A DNA stretch of 64,000 nucleotides from the NCBI RefSeq assembly GCF_001999285.1, contig NZ_MLHN01000018.1, positions 58,141 to 122,140 on the forward strand, in the 5' to 3' direction. The notes under the pieces were generated by a model, which worked only from the letters and a program-made list of their open reading frames with translations, ran no database searches and had not been told where the DNA came from. The stretch's first letter is position 1, and each line of letters starts with the position of its first letter. A program made the translations under genes and the position numbers. Source of the DNA: Rodentibacter genomosp. 1. GTDB lineage: Bacteria > Pseudomonadota > Gammaproteobacteria > Enterobacterales > Pasteurellaceae. Positions 32,712 to 44,211 of this stretch are shown one piece after another.

Positions 32712-33704
32712 TCAGATAATCTTTGTAATCAACTCAGAATCCAAATCAAGAAGCGGTAATGTTGAGCCTTTCCATGGGCGCAACACTTGATAATCCATTA
32801 AGTCCAACGTATCTAACCCCGGTGTCATATTCGGTGTGTATTGTCGGGCAATACGGGCAAGTTGGGTTAAACCAAGGCTACTTTCAATACTGGAACTGAG
32901 CACCGCTTTTATCCCTAAAGCATGGGCTTGTTCAATTAATTCAATACAATGTTCAAGGGAACCAATTAATGTCGGTTTAATCACAATAGCTGACAAATTA
33001 GGTTCTTTTTTAAACTGAAAATTTGGTTCCCGTAAAGATTCATCCCAAGCAATCGCAATCCCAGTTTGGGCAGCAAATTCACGACTTAATTCAGGTGTTT
33101 TGCAAGGCTCTTCCAAAAATTGAATTCGGGAACGATGTGGCGGTTTAACTTTCGCCGCAAACAATAAGGCTTTTTCAAGCGACCAACGGCGATTAGCATC
33201 AAGGCGTAATTGTAGATCAGGAATCGCCTCTAAAAACATATCCGCAATCAATCCGTCCCGGTTGGCTTCATACATACCCACTTTGATTTTTGCCACCTTC
33301 TCGCCGGAAAGATGAGCTAATGACTCATAAAGCTCATCGGGATCACCATAACACAGGGGGGCAGTATGATAGTTTCCTTCCGTATTGAGTTTGCCCTTGA
33401 GTTCAGCCAATGCACAGCTCAAGCCAAACGCCACGGAGGGATAAAGCCCATCAAACGATAACTTTTCATCACGACTACGTGCCATATCCCAATCGGCAAG
33501 CCATTGTATTGCTTGGTTTTCCGCCATTTCTAAGGATTCCGCACTAAACCCCGGCAACGGCGCAATTTCTCCCCAGCCTTCATTATCTTGACACTGGATA
33601 TGCACGAGTAAACCTTCACGGCGTTTTAGAAAGCGATCCCGCAAAATAAGTTGGCTATCAACGGGAATGGAATAACGATAAAGATGATATTGTCGGATTG
33701 TCAT
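32712..33704 (-). CDS. menC: o-Succinylbenzoate synthase
   Basis: MenC dehydrates SHCHC to o-succinylbenzoate in menaquinone synthesis. The 330-residue enolase-superfamily protein has the catalytic KIKVG lysine (about 140), metal ligands in LRLDANRRW, FLEEPC and WDESL, and the second lysine in IVIKPTLIGS. It lies 54 bases downstream of menB, separated by a USS-pair hairpin. Confidence 0.94.
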   Translation of the reverse strand: MTIRQYHLYRYSIPVDSQLILRDRFLKRREGLLVHIQCQDNEGWGEIAPLPGFSAESLEMAENQAIQWLADWDMARSRDEKLSFDGLYPSVAFGLSCALAELKGKLNTEGNYHTAPLCYGDPDELYESLAHLSGEKVAKIKVGMYEANRDGLIADMFLEAIPDLQLRLDANRRWSLEKALLFAAKVKPPHRSRIQFLEEPCKTPELSREFAAQTGIAIAWDESLREPNFQFKKEPNLSAIVIKPTLIGSLEHCIELIEQAHALGIKAVLSSSIESSLGLTQLARIARQYTPNMTPGLDTLDLMDYQVLRPWKGSTLPLLDLDSELITKII

Positions 33705-33718
33705 AAATTTTACTTACA

Positions 33719-33748
33719 AAAAGTGCGGTTGAAATTAACCGCACTTTT
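33719..33748. terminator. USS-pair hairpin between menB and menC
   Basis: AAAAGTGCGGTT and AACCGCACTTTT form a perfect 12-bp stem with a 6-base loop. It starts 10 bases past the menB stop. T-tracts exist on both sides. If it terminates efficiently, menC needs its own promoter or readthrough. Confidence 0.6.
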
Positions 33749-33758
33749 GGTTGAATAA

Positions 33759-34616
33759 TTAAGGATTACGTCTGAATTTGCTGAAATCCGGCGCACGTTT
33801 TTCATTGAAAGCATTGCGACCTTCTTGACCTTCTTCCGTCATATAGAACAACATGGTCGCATTCCCCGCCAATTCTTGAAGGCCGGCTTGACCATCACAA
33901 TCCGCATTTAATGCCGCTTTCAGACAACGCAATGCAATCGGGCTGTTACGTAACATCTCACGACACCAACGCACGGTTTCTTTTTCAAGTTCAGCATAAG
34001 GCACAACGGTGTTCACTAATCCCATATCCAAGGCTTCTTGCGCATTATACTGACGACATAAGAACCAAATCTCACGGGCTTTTTTCTGACCGACTAAACG
34101 CGCCATATAACTTGCGCCCCAACCACCATCAAAAGATCCCACTTTCGGCCCTGTTTGACCAAAAATAGCATTATCTGCAGCAATGGTTAAATCACATAAC
34201 ATATGTAATACATGACCGCCGCCAATGGCATAACCTGCCACCATTGCCACCACCGGTTTTGGACAAGTACGAATATCCCGTTGGAAATCCAACACATTTA
34301 AATGATGTACACCACTCTCATCTTTGTAGCCGCCGTAATCCCCACGAATTTTTTGATCGCCCCCCGAGCAGAAAGCTTTTTCGCCTTCACCGGTTAATAC
34401 AATCACACCGATTTTTTCATCAAAACGGGCATTAGAAAACGCATGAATCATTTCTTTAACGGTTTGCGGACGGAAGGCATTACGCACTTCAGGGCGGTTA
34501 ATGGTGATTTTTGCGATACCGTCAGTGGATTTGTGATAACGAATATCAGTATAGCCTTCACTATGATCGACCCACTCAACGGGCGCATAAAGTACATCAT
34601 CTTTTGGATTTTGCAT
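33759..34616 (-). CDS. menB: 1,4-Dihydroxy-2-naphthoyl-CoA synthase
   Basis: MenB closes the naphthoquinone ring in menaquinone biosynthesis. The 285-residue crotonase-fold protein has the oxyanion-hole segments KAFCSGGDQ (about 83-91) and [24 protein letters not shown], then [21 protein letters not shown], characteristic of MenB. The long N-terminal [17 protein letters not shown] is also family-typical. Confidence 0.97.
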   Translation of the reverse strand: MQNPKDDVLYAPVEWVDHSEGYTDIRYHKSTDGIAKITINRPEVRNAFRPQTVKEMIHAFSNARFDEKIGVIVLTGEGEKAFCSGGDQKIRGDYGGYKDESGVHHLNVLDFQRDIRTCPKPVVAMVAGYAIGGGHVLHMLCDLTIAADNAIFGQTGPKVGSFDGGWGASYMARLVGQKKAREIWFLCRQYNAQEALDMGLVNTVVPYAELEKETVRWCREMLRNSPIALRCLKAALNADCDGQAGLQELAGNATMLFYMTEEGQEGRNAFNEKRAPDFSKFRRNP

Positions 34617-34761
34617 GAATATTCCTTTTAATTAACGAAAAGTGCGGTCATTATAGCGGAAGTTTTTCCAATCGGGAAAATGAAAATTTATTTCAATCTT
34701 TATCTATTCTATGCTTATTGCTAAAATTTCGACCATATCAATTCATCTCAGGCAACCCAAT

Positions 34762-35325
34762 ATGAAACGTATTTTTACACTCGGTATAACACTATTGCTC
34801 TGTGCTTGCAGCCTCTCCGATTCATCTCAATCAGCTATTCCGGCAGAATTTGCCGGCGCAGATTATCAACTTTCAGATAAAAATGCGAAACAATGGGCAA
34901 TTGCCAGTAAACAAGCGGAACAATGTATTTATCCGAATCTCACCCGTATTCAGCAACAACATTTTGCAAAAGAGGATAGCTATATCCACTCTCAATATGT
35001 CTTTTTCTATCCATTGGAAAACATTATTGGTGAAGATTATGTGAAGATCATTCAAAATGATGAAAAATCAATGAATTACGCCACTTATCAATTCAAAAAA
35101 TTCCGTACAATCGTTGGGAATGCAGAACCAATGGATAATCAACAATGTCGGATTTTACGCACCCAAGCACGTGACGATTTAGATGTGGTGAAGGGGCAAT
35201 ATAAAAACGGTATGGTGGATAATTCAAAGATTGAAGAAAACACGACAAATGGCGATGGTGTGGCCACCAATCAAAATAAATTCTTTTTTGACATCATAAA
35301 ATGGGGTTCAGCACTGTTACTATAA
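34762..35325 (+). CDS. Putative lipoprotein, 187 aa, function unknown
   Basis: From the ATG at 34762, the protein begins [20 protein letters not shown], a lipoprotein signal peptide with the lipobox LCAC (lipidated cysteine at residue 16). The frame is open 17 codons earlier, but that would bury the signal. The mature part contains two further cysteines (QCIYPN, QQCRIL) that could pair, and a weakly hydrophobic C-terminus. I do not recognise the family with confidence. It is divergent from menB. Confidence 0.75.
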   Translation: MKRIFTLGITLLLCACSLSDSSQSAIPAEFAGADYQLSDKNAKQWAIASKQAEQCIYPNLTRIQQQHFAKEDSYIHSQYVFFYPLENIIGEDYVKIIQNDEKSMNYATYQFKKFRTIVGNAEPMDNQQCRILRTQARDDLDVVKGQYKNGMVDNSKIEENTTNGDGVATNQNKFFFDIIKWGSALLL

Positions 35326-35442
35326 TCTCAACCCGAGCAATCTAAATCTATTTCACCCTAAGTAAGAATCACATACTGTTTTGATGCAATCGATTATATG
35401 AATAAAAAATGTTACACAGATCAAATTTTCAATAAATAAGCC

Positions 35443-35470
35443 TTGAACTTTAATCGTTTTCCGCTAGTCT
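35443..35470 (+). promoter_or_regulatory. Candidate promoter of the phospho-sugar mutase gene
   Basis: TTGAAC (35443-35448) and TAGTCT (35465-35470) are separated by 16 bases and point to the gene at 35507. Confidence 0.4.
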
Positions 35471-35506
35471 ATCTGCGTATTTCTTTAAACTTAAGAAGGT
35501 GAAATT

Positions 35507-37165
35507 ATGGCAACTCTTTTTGATGTAGCACAAAATTGGTTAAACCAAGATCCTGATACAGAAACTCGTGCAGAATTGACCGCACTTTTAGAGGCAGCAA
35601 AAGCTGGCGACACAAAAGCAGAAACAGAATTACGGGCTCGTTTTGACGGTCGTTTACAATTTGGTACTGCCGGTTTACGTGGTCCTTTACAAGCCGGCTC
35701 TATGGGGATGAACCGCGTTTTAGTGGCTCAAGCTGCCGGTGGTTTAGCGGACTTTCTGAAAGGCTATGACAAACAACCTTCTATTGTGATTGGTTATGAT
35801 GGTCGCAAGAATTCCGATGTTTTCGCACGCGATACAGCAGAAATTATGGCTGGTGCGGGGATAAAAGCCTACTTATTACCACGCAAATTACCAACCCCCG
35901 TGTTAGCCTATGCCATTCAATATTTTGACACCACTGCAGGTGTAATGGTTACTGCAAGTCACAACCCACCTGAAGATAACGGTTACAAAGTCTATTTAGG
36001 CAAGGCCAACGGTGGCGGTCAAATCGTCTCCCCTGCCGATCAACAAATTGCCGTATTAATCGACAAAGTCGCCGCCGGTAATATTCAAGATTTACCGCGT
36101 AGCAATGATTATGTCGTGTTAAATGATGAAGTGGTGGACGCTTATATCGCTAAAACGGCCTCACTTGCTAAAGAGCCACAATGTGACATCAACTATGTTT
36201 ATACCGCCATGCACGGCGTGGGTTATGAAGTATTAAGCAAAACCTTAGCTAAAGCCGGTTTACCACAGCCTCACATCGTCGCCGAACAAGTATGGCCGGA
36301 CGGTACTTTTCCAACGGTGAATTTCCCAAATCCTGAAGAGAAAGGTGCATTGGATCTTGCGATTAAAGTAGCGAAAGAAAATAATGCAGAATTTATTATT
36401 GCAAACGACCCTGATGCCGACCGTTTAGCCGTTGCCGTACCGGATACACAAGGAAATTGGAAAGCCTTACACGGCAATGTAGTAGGCTGTTTCTTAGGCT
36501 GGTATTTAGCCAAACAATATCATGCACAGGGCAAACAAGGCATATTGGCATGCTCTTTGGTCTCTTCCCCTGCACTTGCCGAAATCGCCAAAAAATATGG
36601 TTTCCAATCGGAAGAAACCCTAACCGGTTTCAAATATATCGGCAAAGTTCAAGGCTTACTGTTCGGTTTTGAAGAAGCGCTCGGTTATTTAGTAGATCCT
36701 GATAAAGTCCGTGATAAAGACGGCATTTCAGCAGCAATTATGTTCTTAGATCTTGTCCGTAACTTGAAAAAACAAGGTAAAACCTTAGCGGATTATGCTG
36801 ATGAATTCACCAAAGAATTTGGTGCTTATGTGAGCGGACAAATTTCTATTCGCGTCAGTGATCTTAGTGAAATCAGCAAATTAATGACCGCACTTCGCAA
36901 TACCCCACCAAGCGTTATCGGCGGCGTGAACGTGGAGCAATTTATCGACCACACCAAAACAGATCGACAAAGTGATATTCTCGTATTTGTGCTGGAAAAC
37001 GGATCACGTTTAATTGCCCGTCCTTCAGGTACCGAACCAAAAATTAAGTTCTACTTAGACGCACGTGGCACAGATCCGAAAAATGCAGAACAAGTGCTTG
37101 CTGATTTTGATGAAGGTGTACGAAACATTCTTCGTCAAGATGCTTATGGCAAACAAGATTGCTAG
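35507..37165 (+). CDS. Phospho-sugar mutase (phosphoglucomutase/phosphomannomutase type)
   Basis: The 552-residue alpha-D-phosphohexomutase has the phosphoserine loop TASHNPPEDNGYKVY (Ser151), the Mg2+ loop NDPDADRLA (about 304-312), the sugar-binding loop FGFEEALGY and the C-terminal phosphate loop RPSGTEPKIKFY. The GTAGLRG opening (53-59) and length resemble the PgcA/YhxB branch rather than GlmM. Whether glucose, mannose or deoxyribose phosphate is preferred cannot be told. Confidence 0.92.
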   Translation: MATLFDVAQNWLNQDPDTETRAELTALLEAAKAGDTKAETELRARFDGRLQFGTAGLRGPLQAGSMGMNRVLVAQAAGGLADFLKGYDKQPSIVIGYDGRKNSDVFARDTAEIMAGAGIKAYLLPRKLPTPVLAYAIQYFDTTAGVMVTASHNPPEDNGYKVYLGKANGGGQIVSPADQQIAVLIDKVAAGNIQDLPRSNDYVVLNDEVVDAYIAKTASLAKEPQCDINYVYTAMHGVGYEVLSKTLAKAGLPQPHIVAEQVWPDGTFPTVNFPNPEEKGALDLAIKVAKENNAEFIIANDPDADRLAVAVPDTQGNWKALHGNVVGCFLGWYLAKQYHAQGKQGILACSLVSSPALAEIAKKYGFQSEETLTGFKYIGKVQGLLFGFEEALGYLVDPDKVRDKDGISAAIMFLDLVRNLKKQGKTLADYADEFTKEFGAYVSGQISIRVSDLSEISKLMTALRNTPPSVIGGVNVEQFIDHTKTDRQSDILVFVLENGSRLIARPSGTEPKIKFYLDARGTDPKNAEQVLADFDEGVRNILRQDAYGKQDC

Positions 37166-37189
37166 GTTATAAACATTAACCAAGTGAAG

Positions 37190-37218
37190 GAGACGCGTAT
37201 TTGCGTCTCTTTTTATTT
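37190..37218 (+). terminator. Terminator after the phospho-sugar mutase gene
   Basis: GAGACGC and GCGTCTC form the stem (loop GTATTT), followed by TTTTTATTTTT. It lies 25 bases after the stop. Confidence 0.85.
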
Positions 37219-37271
37219 TTAACTCCCCCCTTCTATGAAGGTAGATTTTTACTCGGAATAAGGAATCATCA

Positions 37272-37601
37272 ATGAACCCTTGGATTTTACTCACCATTTC
37301 CATCTGCTTAGAAATTGCTGCAACAAATTTATTAAAAGTGAGTGATGGTTTTACTAAACCGCTTCCAACCATTTGCTCGCTCACCCTCTATGGCATTTCT
37401 TTTTATTTTGTTTCAATTATTTTTCGATCTTTGCCCGTAGGTTTGGTTTATGCCATTTGGTCTGGTGTTGGGATTGTCCTTACCGCGGTCGTTGCTTATT
37501 TTGCATTCGGACAAAAAATAGATATGGCGGGGATGATTGGAATCGGGCTAATTATTGCTGGTGTATTGGTCATTAATCTCTTCTCAGCAATTTCCCATTA
37601 G
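37272..37601 (+). CDS. Small multidrug resistance (SMR) family transporter
   Basis: The 109-residue protein has four membrane segments and the essential Glu14 (ICLEIAATNLLK), with YAIWSGVGIVLTAVV and GQKIDMAGMIGIGLIIAGVLVINL, close to EmrE/Qac-type proton-coupled exporters of cationic compounds. The ATG at 37272 has AAGGAATC upstream. A palindromic repeat begins 21 bases after its stop. Confidence 0.92.
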   Translation: MNPWILLTISICLEIAATNLLKVSDGFTKPLPTICSLTLYGISFYFVSIIFRSLPVGLVYAIWSGVGIVLTAVVAYFAFGQKIDMAGMIGIGLIIAGVLVINLFSAISH

Positions 37602-37621
37602 AAAAAATGAGGGAATATTTC

Positions 37622-37787
37622 GGTATTATGTAACAGTTGCACAAATCTGGGGGGGAGCTTGTAGGGACACACTCTGCGTGTGTCCGCTTATAACATATTG
37701 AAATAACCTGATTTTATAACGGACACACGCAGTGTGTCCCTACATGTCGTTGAAATTTCTATTTTTGTGCATTGGCTACATAATACC
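37622..37787. repeat. Dispersed palindromic repeat, copy D (166 bp, most complete)
   Basis: The left arm GGTATTATGTAACAGTTGCAC and the right arm, ending TGGCTACATAATACC, are imperfect inverted repeats. Inside lie the GTAGGGACACAC...TGTGTCC and GGACACACGCAGTGTGTCCC core arms and an ACAT/CGTTGAAATTTC joint. It has no coding capacity. This copy can serve as the type element of the family. Confidence 0.9.
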
Positions 37788-37945
37788 ACGCCATTCCTTG
37801 GGGCTTTCGTTGAAGAATAACCACATCACCTCACTACCTTCAAAGTTGATATAAAAGATAGGGAATCCTTTAATAGCGATATTTATTTAATTGTTCAAAA
37901 GAAAAGCCAGTAGTTCTATTAGGTTTGAAAACAATTAGAGAAACA
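37779..37945 (-). pseudogene. Decayed coding fragment running into repeat copy D
   Basis: On the minus strand from about 37945, one frame reads SLIVFKPNRTTGFSFEQLNK and YRY, then a stop. Shifting frame at that point gives AIKGFPIFYINFEGSEVMWL followed by FFNESPKEWRGIM and a stop supplied by TATTATGTAG of the repeat. The composition is protein-like but there is no start and a frameshift. The original family is not recognised. It lies between the SMR gene and the methyltransferase gene. Confidence 0.45.
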
Positions 37946-37961
37946 ACCGCACTTTGCTTCT

Positions 37962-39014
37962 CTATTTTGCAAAATACCATTTCGCTAACAAAATTCCACT
38001 ATTGACAGCAATATTTAATCCGTTTTTCAAGGGACTATTTAAAGATAAACGAACATGAATATCTTTCTTCTCATACAAGTCTGTTGTGCTTGTTTCACTG
38101 AGTAAAAATACCACTTTCCGATTAAATTGCACCTGATCTAGGGGAATCCCTTCTTTTCCTTGTGCAATGTGCACCACTTGATAACCTGCTTGACGAAGTT
38201 GTTGCAATGCAGATTCGGTATCCAAACATTCCAATAAACGGATATGTTCCGCGCCGCCTTCTGCAACACGCATAGCCGCCGCAGAATATAGCTTGTCTGC
38301 ATTATTAGTTACCACATTTTTCACACCATAAAATGCACAGGTACGCAATACGCCACCAATATTTTGCGCATTATTTACTTTATCCAACAATACTAAAACA
38401 TCCTCTGTATGAGGAATATCCAAATAGCCTTGTAAAGTAAAAGGACGTTGTTTTTTTACCAACATACAAATACCACCGTGATGTTCGGTGCCACTCACAA
38501 GGGATAATTCTTCATGCTCTACAATATGATAAACCTTTTTATTTGTCGCTAAATAGCTCAATATTTCACCCATTTTATGGGACATTTGTACGGTTGCCCA
38601 AATACGTACAATGTTTTCCGGACGATGTGCAAACAATTCTAGGCAGGCATTTTCACCATAGACTTTCATTTCTTCCGCACGATTTTTCTTAATTTTTTCC
38701 GGGGCCCGTGGTGAAAGGGCACCGCTTTTCTTTTCTTTGGGTTTATAGGCTACACCGGTGCTTTTTACTAATACCTTTACACAGCCTTTCGCTCCGCCAC
38801 TTTTATTTAAAGAAAGCTCGGCAATCTTTGGTTCACGCACGGCCTGTTGAAAACGAGGTTCGTTTTTTCCTTCACTATGTTTTTTCTCAAAGTGCGGTCG
38901 ATTTTCACGATATTTTTGCTCATGAAAACGTGGAGAAACATCCCGTTCAGAATGTTGTTCTTGAAAAGATTTACGGGAATTTGTTTGAAAAGTCGGTTTG
39001 CGGGAATTGTTCAT
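37962..39014 (-). CDS. TrmH/SpoU-family RNA methyltransferase (YfiF-like)
   Basis: The 350-residue protein (ATG at 39014) has a charged, low-complexity N-terminus (1-115, rich in Arg, Lys, Ser, Glu), a substrate-binding domain (about 118-190) and a SPOUT catalytic domain with LLDKVNNAQNIGGVLRTCAFYG, KVVFLLSETSTTDLYEKK and VRLSLNSPLKNGLNIAVNSGILL. These are the three SpoU motifs. It likely 2'-O-methylates rRNA or tRNA; the target is unknown. Frames further upstream are open to 39113 but lack support. Confidence 0.88.
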   Translation of the reverse strand: MNNSRKPTFQTNSRKSFQEQHSERDVSPRFHEQKYRENRPHFEKKHSEGKNEPRFQQAVREPKIAELSLNKSGGAKGCVKVLVKSTGVAYKPKEKKSGALSPRAPEKIKKNRAEEMKVYGENACLELFAHRPENIVRIWATVQMSHKMGEILSYLATNKKVYHIVEHEELSLVSGTEHHGGICMLVKKQRPFTLQGYLDIPHTEDVLVLLDKVNNAQNIGGVLRTCAFYGVKNVVTNNADKLYSAAAMRVAEGGAEHIRLLECLDTESALQQLRQAGYQVVHIAQGKEGIPLDQVQFNRKVVFLLSETSTTDLYEKKDIHVRLSLNSPLKNGLNIAVNSGILLAKWYFAK

Positions 39015-39161
39015 AAGGAGATTCTCAAGAAAAATTGGGTAATAATTCGCCAAAAAAAGCGAAAATTTGTGAGCATTATAGCGAAAAAAAACCTTTTTTC
39101 TATTAATCCTCAAAGGAAATATTGTAAACTAGCCCATCCCTAGAAATTGCAGAGACAGATT

Positions 39162-40529
39162 ATGTTAATCAATAAATTAAAACGTACTGAGCAAACTCTC
39201 CAAAATTTGCCCTTTTTGTCTTTAGAAAAAGCACAGGTTGAGTTTTTGTTTAGTCCGATTGAATTTAAAACTCAACTTATTGAATTAATTAGAAATGCAA
39301 GAAAACGCATTTATGTAACCGCACTTTACTGGCAAAAAGATGAAGCAGGGCAAGAAATTCTTGATGAAATTTATCGTATAAAACAGGAACACCCTGAATT
39401 AGATGTCAAAATCCTTGTAGATTGGCATCGGGGGCAACGTAATTTATTGGGGGCAGAGAAATCTGCCACGAATGCTGATTGGTATGTGGAACAGCGTCAA
39501 ACTTATCAGCTTTCGGATGACCCGAATATGTTTTTTGGTGTGCCGATTAATACCCGTGAAGTGTTCGGTGTTTTGCATATCAAAGGGTTTATTTTTGATG
39601 ATACGGTGCTTTACAGTGGTGCGAGTATCAACAACGTGTATTTACAACAAGACGATAAATATCGCTACGATCGCTATCAAAAAATTACAAATACCGCATT
39701 AGCTGACTCAATGGTCAATTTTATTAATGATTATTTACTGGACATGAGTGCCGTTCATCCTCTTGATATCGCAAACCGCCCTCGTACCAAAGAAATTCGT
39801 TCGGCTATTCGTGCTTATCGTAAAAATTTAGCCAATCATGCGGAATACAGTTTAGAGAGTGCAGTTGGTTTTTCCGATGTTTTAAGTGTTTCGCCATTAT
39901 TTGGTTTAGGCGCGTCAGGCAATGAATTAAACCAAATCATTGAAGATTTATTTTCACAAGTGCAGGAAAATTTAGTGGTTTGTACACCTTATTTTAATTT
40001 TCCCCGTACTTTACAAAATAAAATTACTACATTATTGGAAACAGGGAAGAAAATCGAAATTATCGTAGGCGACAAAGTGGCAAACGATTTTTATATTCCA
40101 CCGGAACAACCTTTCAAAATGGCGGGTGCCTTACCTTACTTATACGAAAGCAATCTCCGCCATTTTTGTGAAAAATTCCAACAAGATATTGAACAGGGGC
40201 GATTAACGATTCGTTTATGGAAAGACGGTGATAACACATACCACTTAAAAGGAGTGTGGGTGGATAATCGCTACATTTTGCTGACCGGTAATAACTTAAA
40301 TCCGCGCGCTTGGCGTTTAGATGCGGAAAATGGGTTGTTGATTCACGATCCGAAACAAGAATTACGTGATCAAGTTGAGAAAGAATTAAATCATATTCGT
40401 CAGCATACCACCGTATTGAGCCATTATGCCGAATTGGAGGAACTGTCTCAGTACCCGGATCCGGTTCAAAAATTACTGAAAAAGTTTGCCCGAGTTAAAG
40501 CGGATAAATTAGTAAAAATGATTCTTTAG
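39162..40529 (+). CDS. pssA: CDP-diacylglycerol--serine O-phosphatidyltransferase
   Basis: PssA makes phosphatidylserine, precursor of phosphatidylethanolamine. The 455-residue protein is of the phospholipase D superfamily type found in enterobacteria, with HKD motifs LHIKGFIFDD (His139, Lys141, Asp146) and YHLKGVWVDN in the second half, plus TGNNLNPRAWRLD. I start at ATG 39162 (MLINKLKR), matching homologues; an ATG five codons earlier is open. Confidence 0.95.
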   Translation: MLINKLKRTEQTLQNLPFLSLEKAQVEFLFSPIEFKTQLIELIRNARKRIYVTALYWQKDEAGQEILDEIYRIKQEHPELDVKILVDWHRGQRNLLGAEKSATNADWYVEQRQTYQLSDDPNMFFGVPINTREVFGVLHIKGFIFDDTVLYSGASINNVYLQQDDKYRYDRYQKITNTALADSMVNFINDYLLDMSAVHPLDIANRPRTKEIRSAIRAYRKNLANHAEYSLESAVGFSDVLSVSPLFGLGASGNELNQIIEDLFSQVQENLVVCTPYFNFPRTLQNKITTLLETGKKIEIIVGDKVANDFYIPPEQPFKMAGALPYLYESNLRHFCEKFQQDIEQGRLTIRLWKDGDNTYHLKGVWVDNRYILLTGNNLNPRAWRLDAENGLLIHDPKQELRDQVEKELNHIRQHTTVLSHYAELEELSQYPDPVQKLLKKFARVKADKLVKMIL

Positions 40530-40535
40530 TAGGAA

Positions 40536-40562
40536 AAGGGGAAATCGTGAATATTTCCCCTT
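40536..40562 (+). terminator. Hairpin after pssA
   Basis: AAGGGGAAAT and ATTTCCCCTT form a 10-bp stem with a 7-base loop, seven bases past the pssA stop. No strong T-tract follows, so it may only stabilise the 3' end. Confidence 0.45.
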
Positions 40563-40619
40563 GAGCTTCCCAATTATTCTAACTAGACTACCCCATCTTT
40601 TTATCAACCCAATATGATT

Positions 40620-41711
40620 ATGCGTGTTTCTGATTTCCATTTTGATTTACCCGATGAACTTATCGCCCGTTATCCTAAAGCAGATCGTTCTTCCTGCCGT
40701 CTTCTCACATTAAATGGTGAAAATGGTGAAATATCTCACCGCACTTTCACCGATGTATTAGATCTCATTGATGAAGGTGATTTGTTAATTTTTAACAACA
40801 CCCGTGTTATCCCTGCACGAATGTTCGGTCGCAAAGCCAGTGGCGGAAAAATTGAAGTGCTGGTTGAACGTATGCTAGATGAACACCGCTTTCTCGCTCA
40901 CATTCGCTCCTCAAAATCGCCTAAAGAAGGCACCGAATTATTTTTAGGGGAAGATAAACTGGGCGAAAATAAAGGTATTCAAGCGGTGATGATTGAACGT
41001 CACGATACACTTTTTGAAGTCGAATTAACCGATAAATCCACCTCACTTTTAACGGTGTTGCAACAAATAGGTCATATGCCGTTACCGACTTATATTGATC
41101 GCCCCGATGAGGAGGCGGATCAAGAATGTTATCAAACGGTTTATAACAAAGTTCCCGGCGCGGTGGCAGCACCGACAGCCGGTTTGCATTTTGATGATGA
41201 ACTATTGGCAAAGCTTCAAGCCAAAGGCGTCAATTTTGAATTTGTCACTCTCCATGTGGGCGCAGGCACATTCCAACCAGTTCGAGTGGAAAATATTGAA
41301 GAGCACATTATGCATGCGGAATATGTAGAGCTTTCACAGGAAGTCTGCAATGCCATTATTGACACCAAAAAAGCCGGAAAACGTGTGATTGCAGTAGGAA
41401 CAACCTCCGTTCGTTCCATTGAAACCGCCGCTTTATCCGCAGAGGAAAACGGCAATCCGGATTTGATCGAGCCTTATTTTTCCGATACCTCAATTTTTAT
41501 CTATCCTGGTAAAAAATTCCGTGTAGTAGATGCGTTAATCACCAATTTCCATTTACCGGAAAGTACATTAATTATGCTGGTTTCCGCCTTTGCCGGTTTT
41601 AATCACACGATGAATGCTTACAAAAGTGCGGTCGAAAATCGCTACCGTTTTTTTAGTTATGGCGATGCGATGTTTATTACGAAAAATACCCGGGTGAGGG
41701 GATTGGAATAA
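40620..41711 (+). CDS. queA: tRNA preQ1(34) S-adenosylmethionine ribosyltransferase-isomerase
   Basis: QueA adds the epoxycyclopentane ring in queuosine formation. The 363-residue protein matches the family from [19 protein letters not shown] through [24 protein letters not shown] and [25 protein letters not shown] and [19 protein letters not shown]. The ATG at 40620 is the family start; one at 40614 is two codons upstream. It precedes tgt, the enzyme that inserts the queuosine precursor. Confidence 0.97.
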   Translation: MRVSDFHFDLPDELIARYPKADRSSCRLLTLNGENGEISHRTFTDVLDLIDEGDLLIFNNTRVIPARMFGRKASGGKIEVLVERMLDEHRFLAHIRSSKSPKEGTELFLGEDKLGENKGIQAVMIERHDTLFEVELTDKSTSLLTVLQQIGHMPLPTYIDRPDEEADQECYQTVYNKVPGAVAAPTAGLHFDDELLAKLQAKGVNFEFVTLHVGAGTFQPVRVENIEEHIMHAEYVELSQEVCNAIIDTKKAGKRVIAVGTTSVRSIETAALSAEENGNPDLIEPYFSDTSIFIYPGKKFRVVDALITNFHLPESTLIMLVSAFAGFNHTMNAYKSAVENRYRFFSYGDAMFITKNTRVRGLE

Positions 41712-41725
41712 GTGGTTTGACTTAA

Positions 41726-42973
<1,248 letters not shown>

Positions 42974-42990
42974 TGGGCGAAAAATGAGTA

Positions 42991-43053
42991 AAAAAGTGCG
43001 GTTGATTTTTAAAAAGTTTTCTAAAAAATGAAAAAAATCAGACCGCACTTTTT
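42991..43053 (+). terminator. Long USS-pair hairpin after tgt
   Basis: AAAAAGTGCGGT (42991-43002) and ACCGCACTTTTT (43042-43053) pair, and the stem continues inward (TTGATTTTT against AAAAAATCA) with a one-base bulge. A T-tract follows. It begins 17 bases past tgt. Confidence 0.7.
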
Positions 43054-43191
43054 ATCTTGTGAGTCGAGGGAGGCATTTATCGCTCTAAAGACTGCGATTA
43101 TCTTCTTTTGAATATCTTCTCTATACAATAGCTCCCCCTGACCAAAATCACTATAATATCCGGTGTATGCTTTTAATCTAAAGAGAAAAGA

Positions 43192-44202
43192 ATGATGAAA
43201 AATTTAAACGTGATTTTCGGTTTACTTTTGATATCGGTGATTACGGCAATTGCTGTTTTAATTGGAAATAATTCGTTAGTAGAGAGACTTAATATCAGCG
43301 CATTAACGTTAGCGATTGTCATTGGTATTCTATGCGGCAATACGTTTTATCCTAAAATCGAACACGTTTCCCATCTCGGCGTGGCTTTTGCTAAAGGAAA
43401 ATTGCTACGCCTCGGTATTATTTTGTACGGTTTTAGAATTACTTTACAAGATATCGGGCAAGTGGGAGTGAATGCCGTATTAGCCGATGCTATTATGTTG
43501 ATATCGACATTTTTGATCACCTGCTGGATTGGCATTAAGATCTTAAAACTTGATAAACAAATTGTTTTTCTTACCGGTGCCGGATGTAGCATTTGTGGTG
43601 CGGCGGCAATCATTGCGAGTGAACCTGTTGTAAAAGCCCCTTCTTATAAAGTGTCTGTTGCTGTTGCTTTAATCGTGATTTTCGGCACGATTTCTATGTT
43701 TTTATACCCCTTTCTTTACCCTCTTTTAATTGACTACATTAACCCACATCAATTTGGTATTTATATTGGCTCTTCCGTGCACGAAGTTGCCCAAGTTTAT
43801 GCGGCAGGGAGCAATGTTAATCCCGTTGTCGCTGATATTGCGGTGGTGTCAAAAATGATACGGGTGATGATGCTTGCGCCTTTCTTACTCATCTTATCTT
43901 ATTTTTTACACAAAGATGAGAAACAAAAACACGCTATTTCTATACCTTATTTTGCCTTAATATTTATTCTCGTTGCTGTGTTTAACTCTTTTAATTTATT
44001 ACCGGCTGAATGGGTGAATCTACTGGTTCAAATTGATACCATTCTATTAATGGCGGCTATGGCAGGGCTCGGATTAACTACGAATATAAGCACAGTGAAA
44101 CAAGCCGGGTTAAAGCCACTTTTATTGGGGGCATTCGTCTTTATATGGCTAGTTATTGGGGGATTTGGAATAAACTTACTGCTTTATCATTTATTGGGCT
44201 GA
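43192..44202 (+). CDS. YeiH-family (UPF0324) membrane protein
   Basis: The 336-residue protein has about ten membrane segments. GKLLRLGIILYGFRITLQDI (about 68-87), LTGAGCSICGAAAIIASEPV (about 127-146) and SSVHEVAQVYAAG (about 194-206) are the signature stretches of the YeiH/UPF0324 family, whose transport function is not established. The first two codons are both ATG, so the start could be 43195. Confidence 0.9.
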   Translation: MMKNLNVIFGLLLISVITAIAVLIGNNSLVERLNISALTLAIVIGILCGNTFYPKIEHVSHLGVAFAKGKLLRLGIILYGFRITLQDIGQVGVNAVLADAIMLISTFLITCWIGIKILKLDKQIVFLTGAGCSICGAAAIIASEPVVKAPSYKVSVAVALIVIFGTISMFLYPFLYPLLIDYINPHQFGIYIGSSVHEVAQVYAAGSNVNPVVADIAVVSKMIRVMMLAPFLLILSYFLHKDEKQKHAISIPYFALIFILVAVFNSFNLLPAEWVNLLVQIDTILLMAAMAGLGLTTNISTVKQAGLKPLLLGAFVFIWLVIGGFGINLLLYHLLG

Positions 44203-44211
44203 TTTTTCCAA

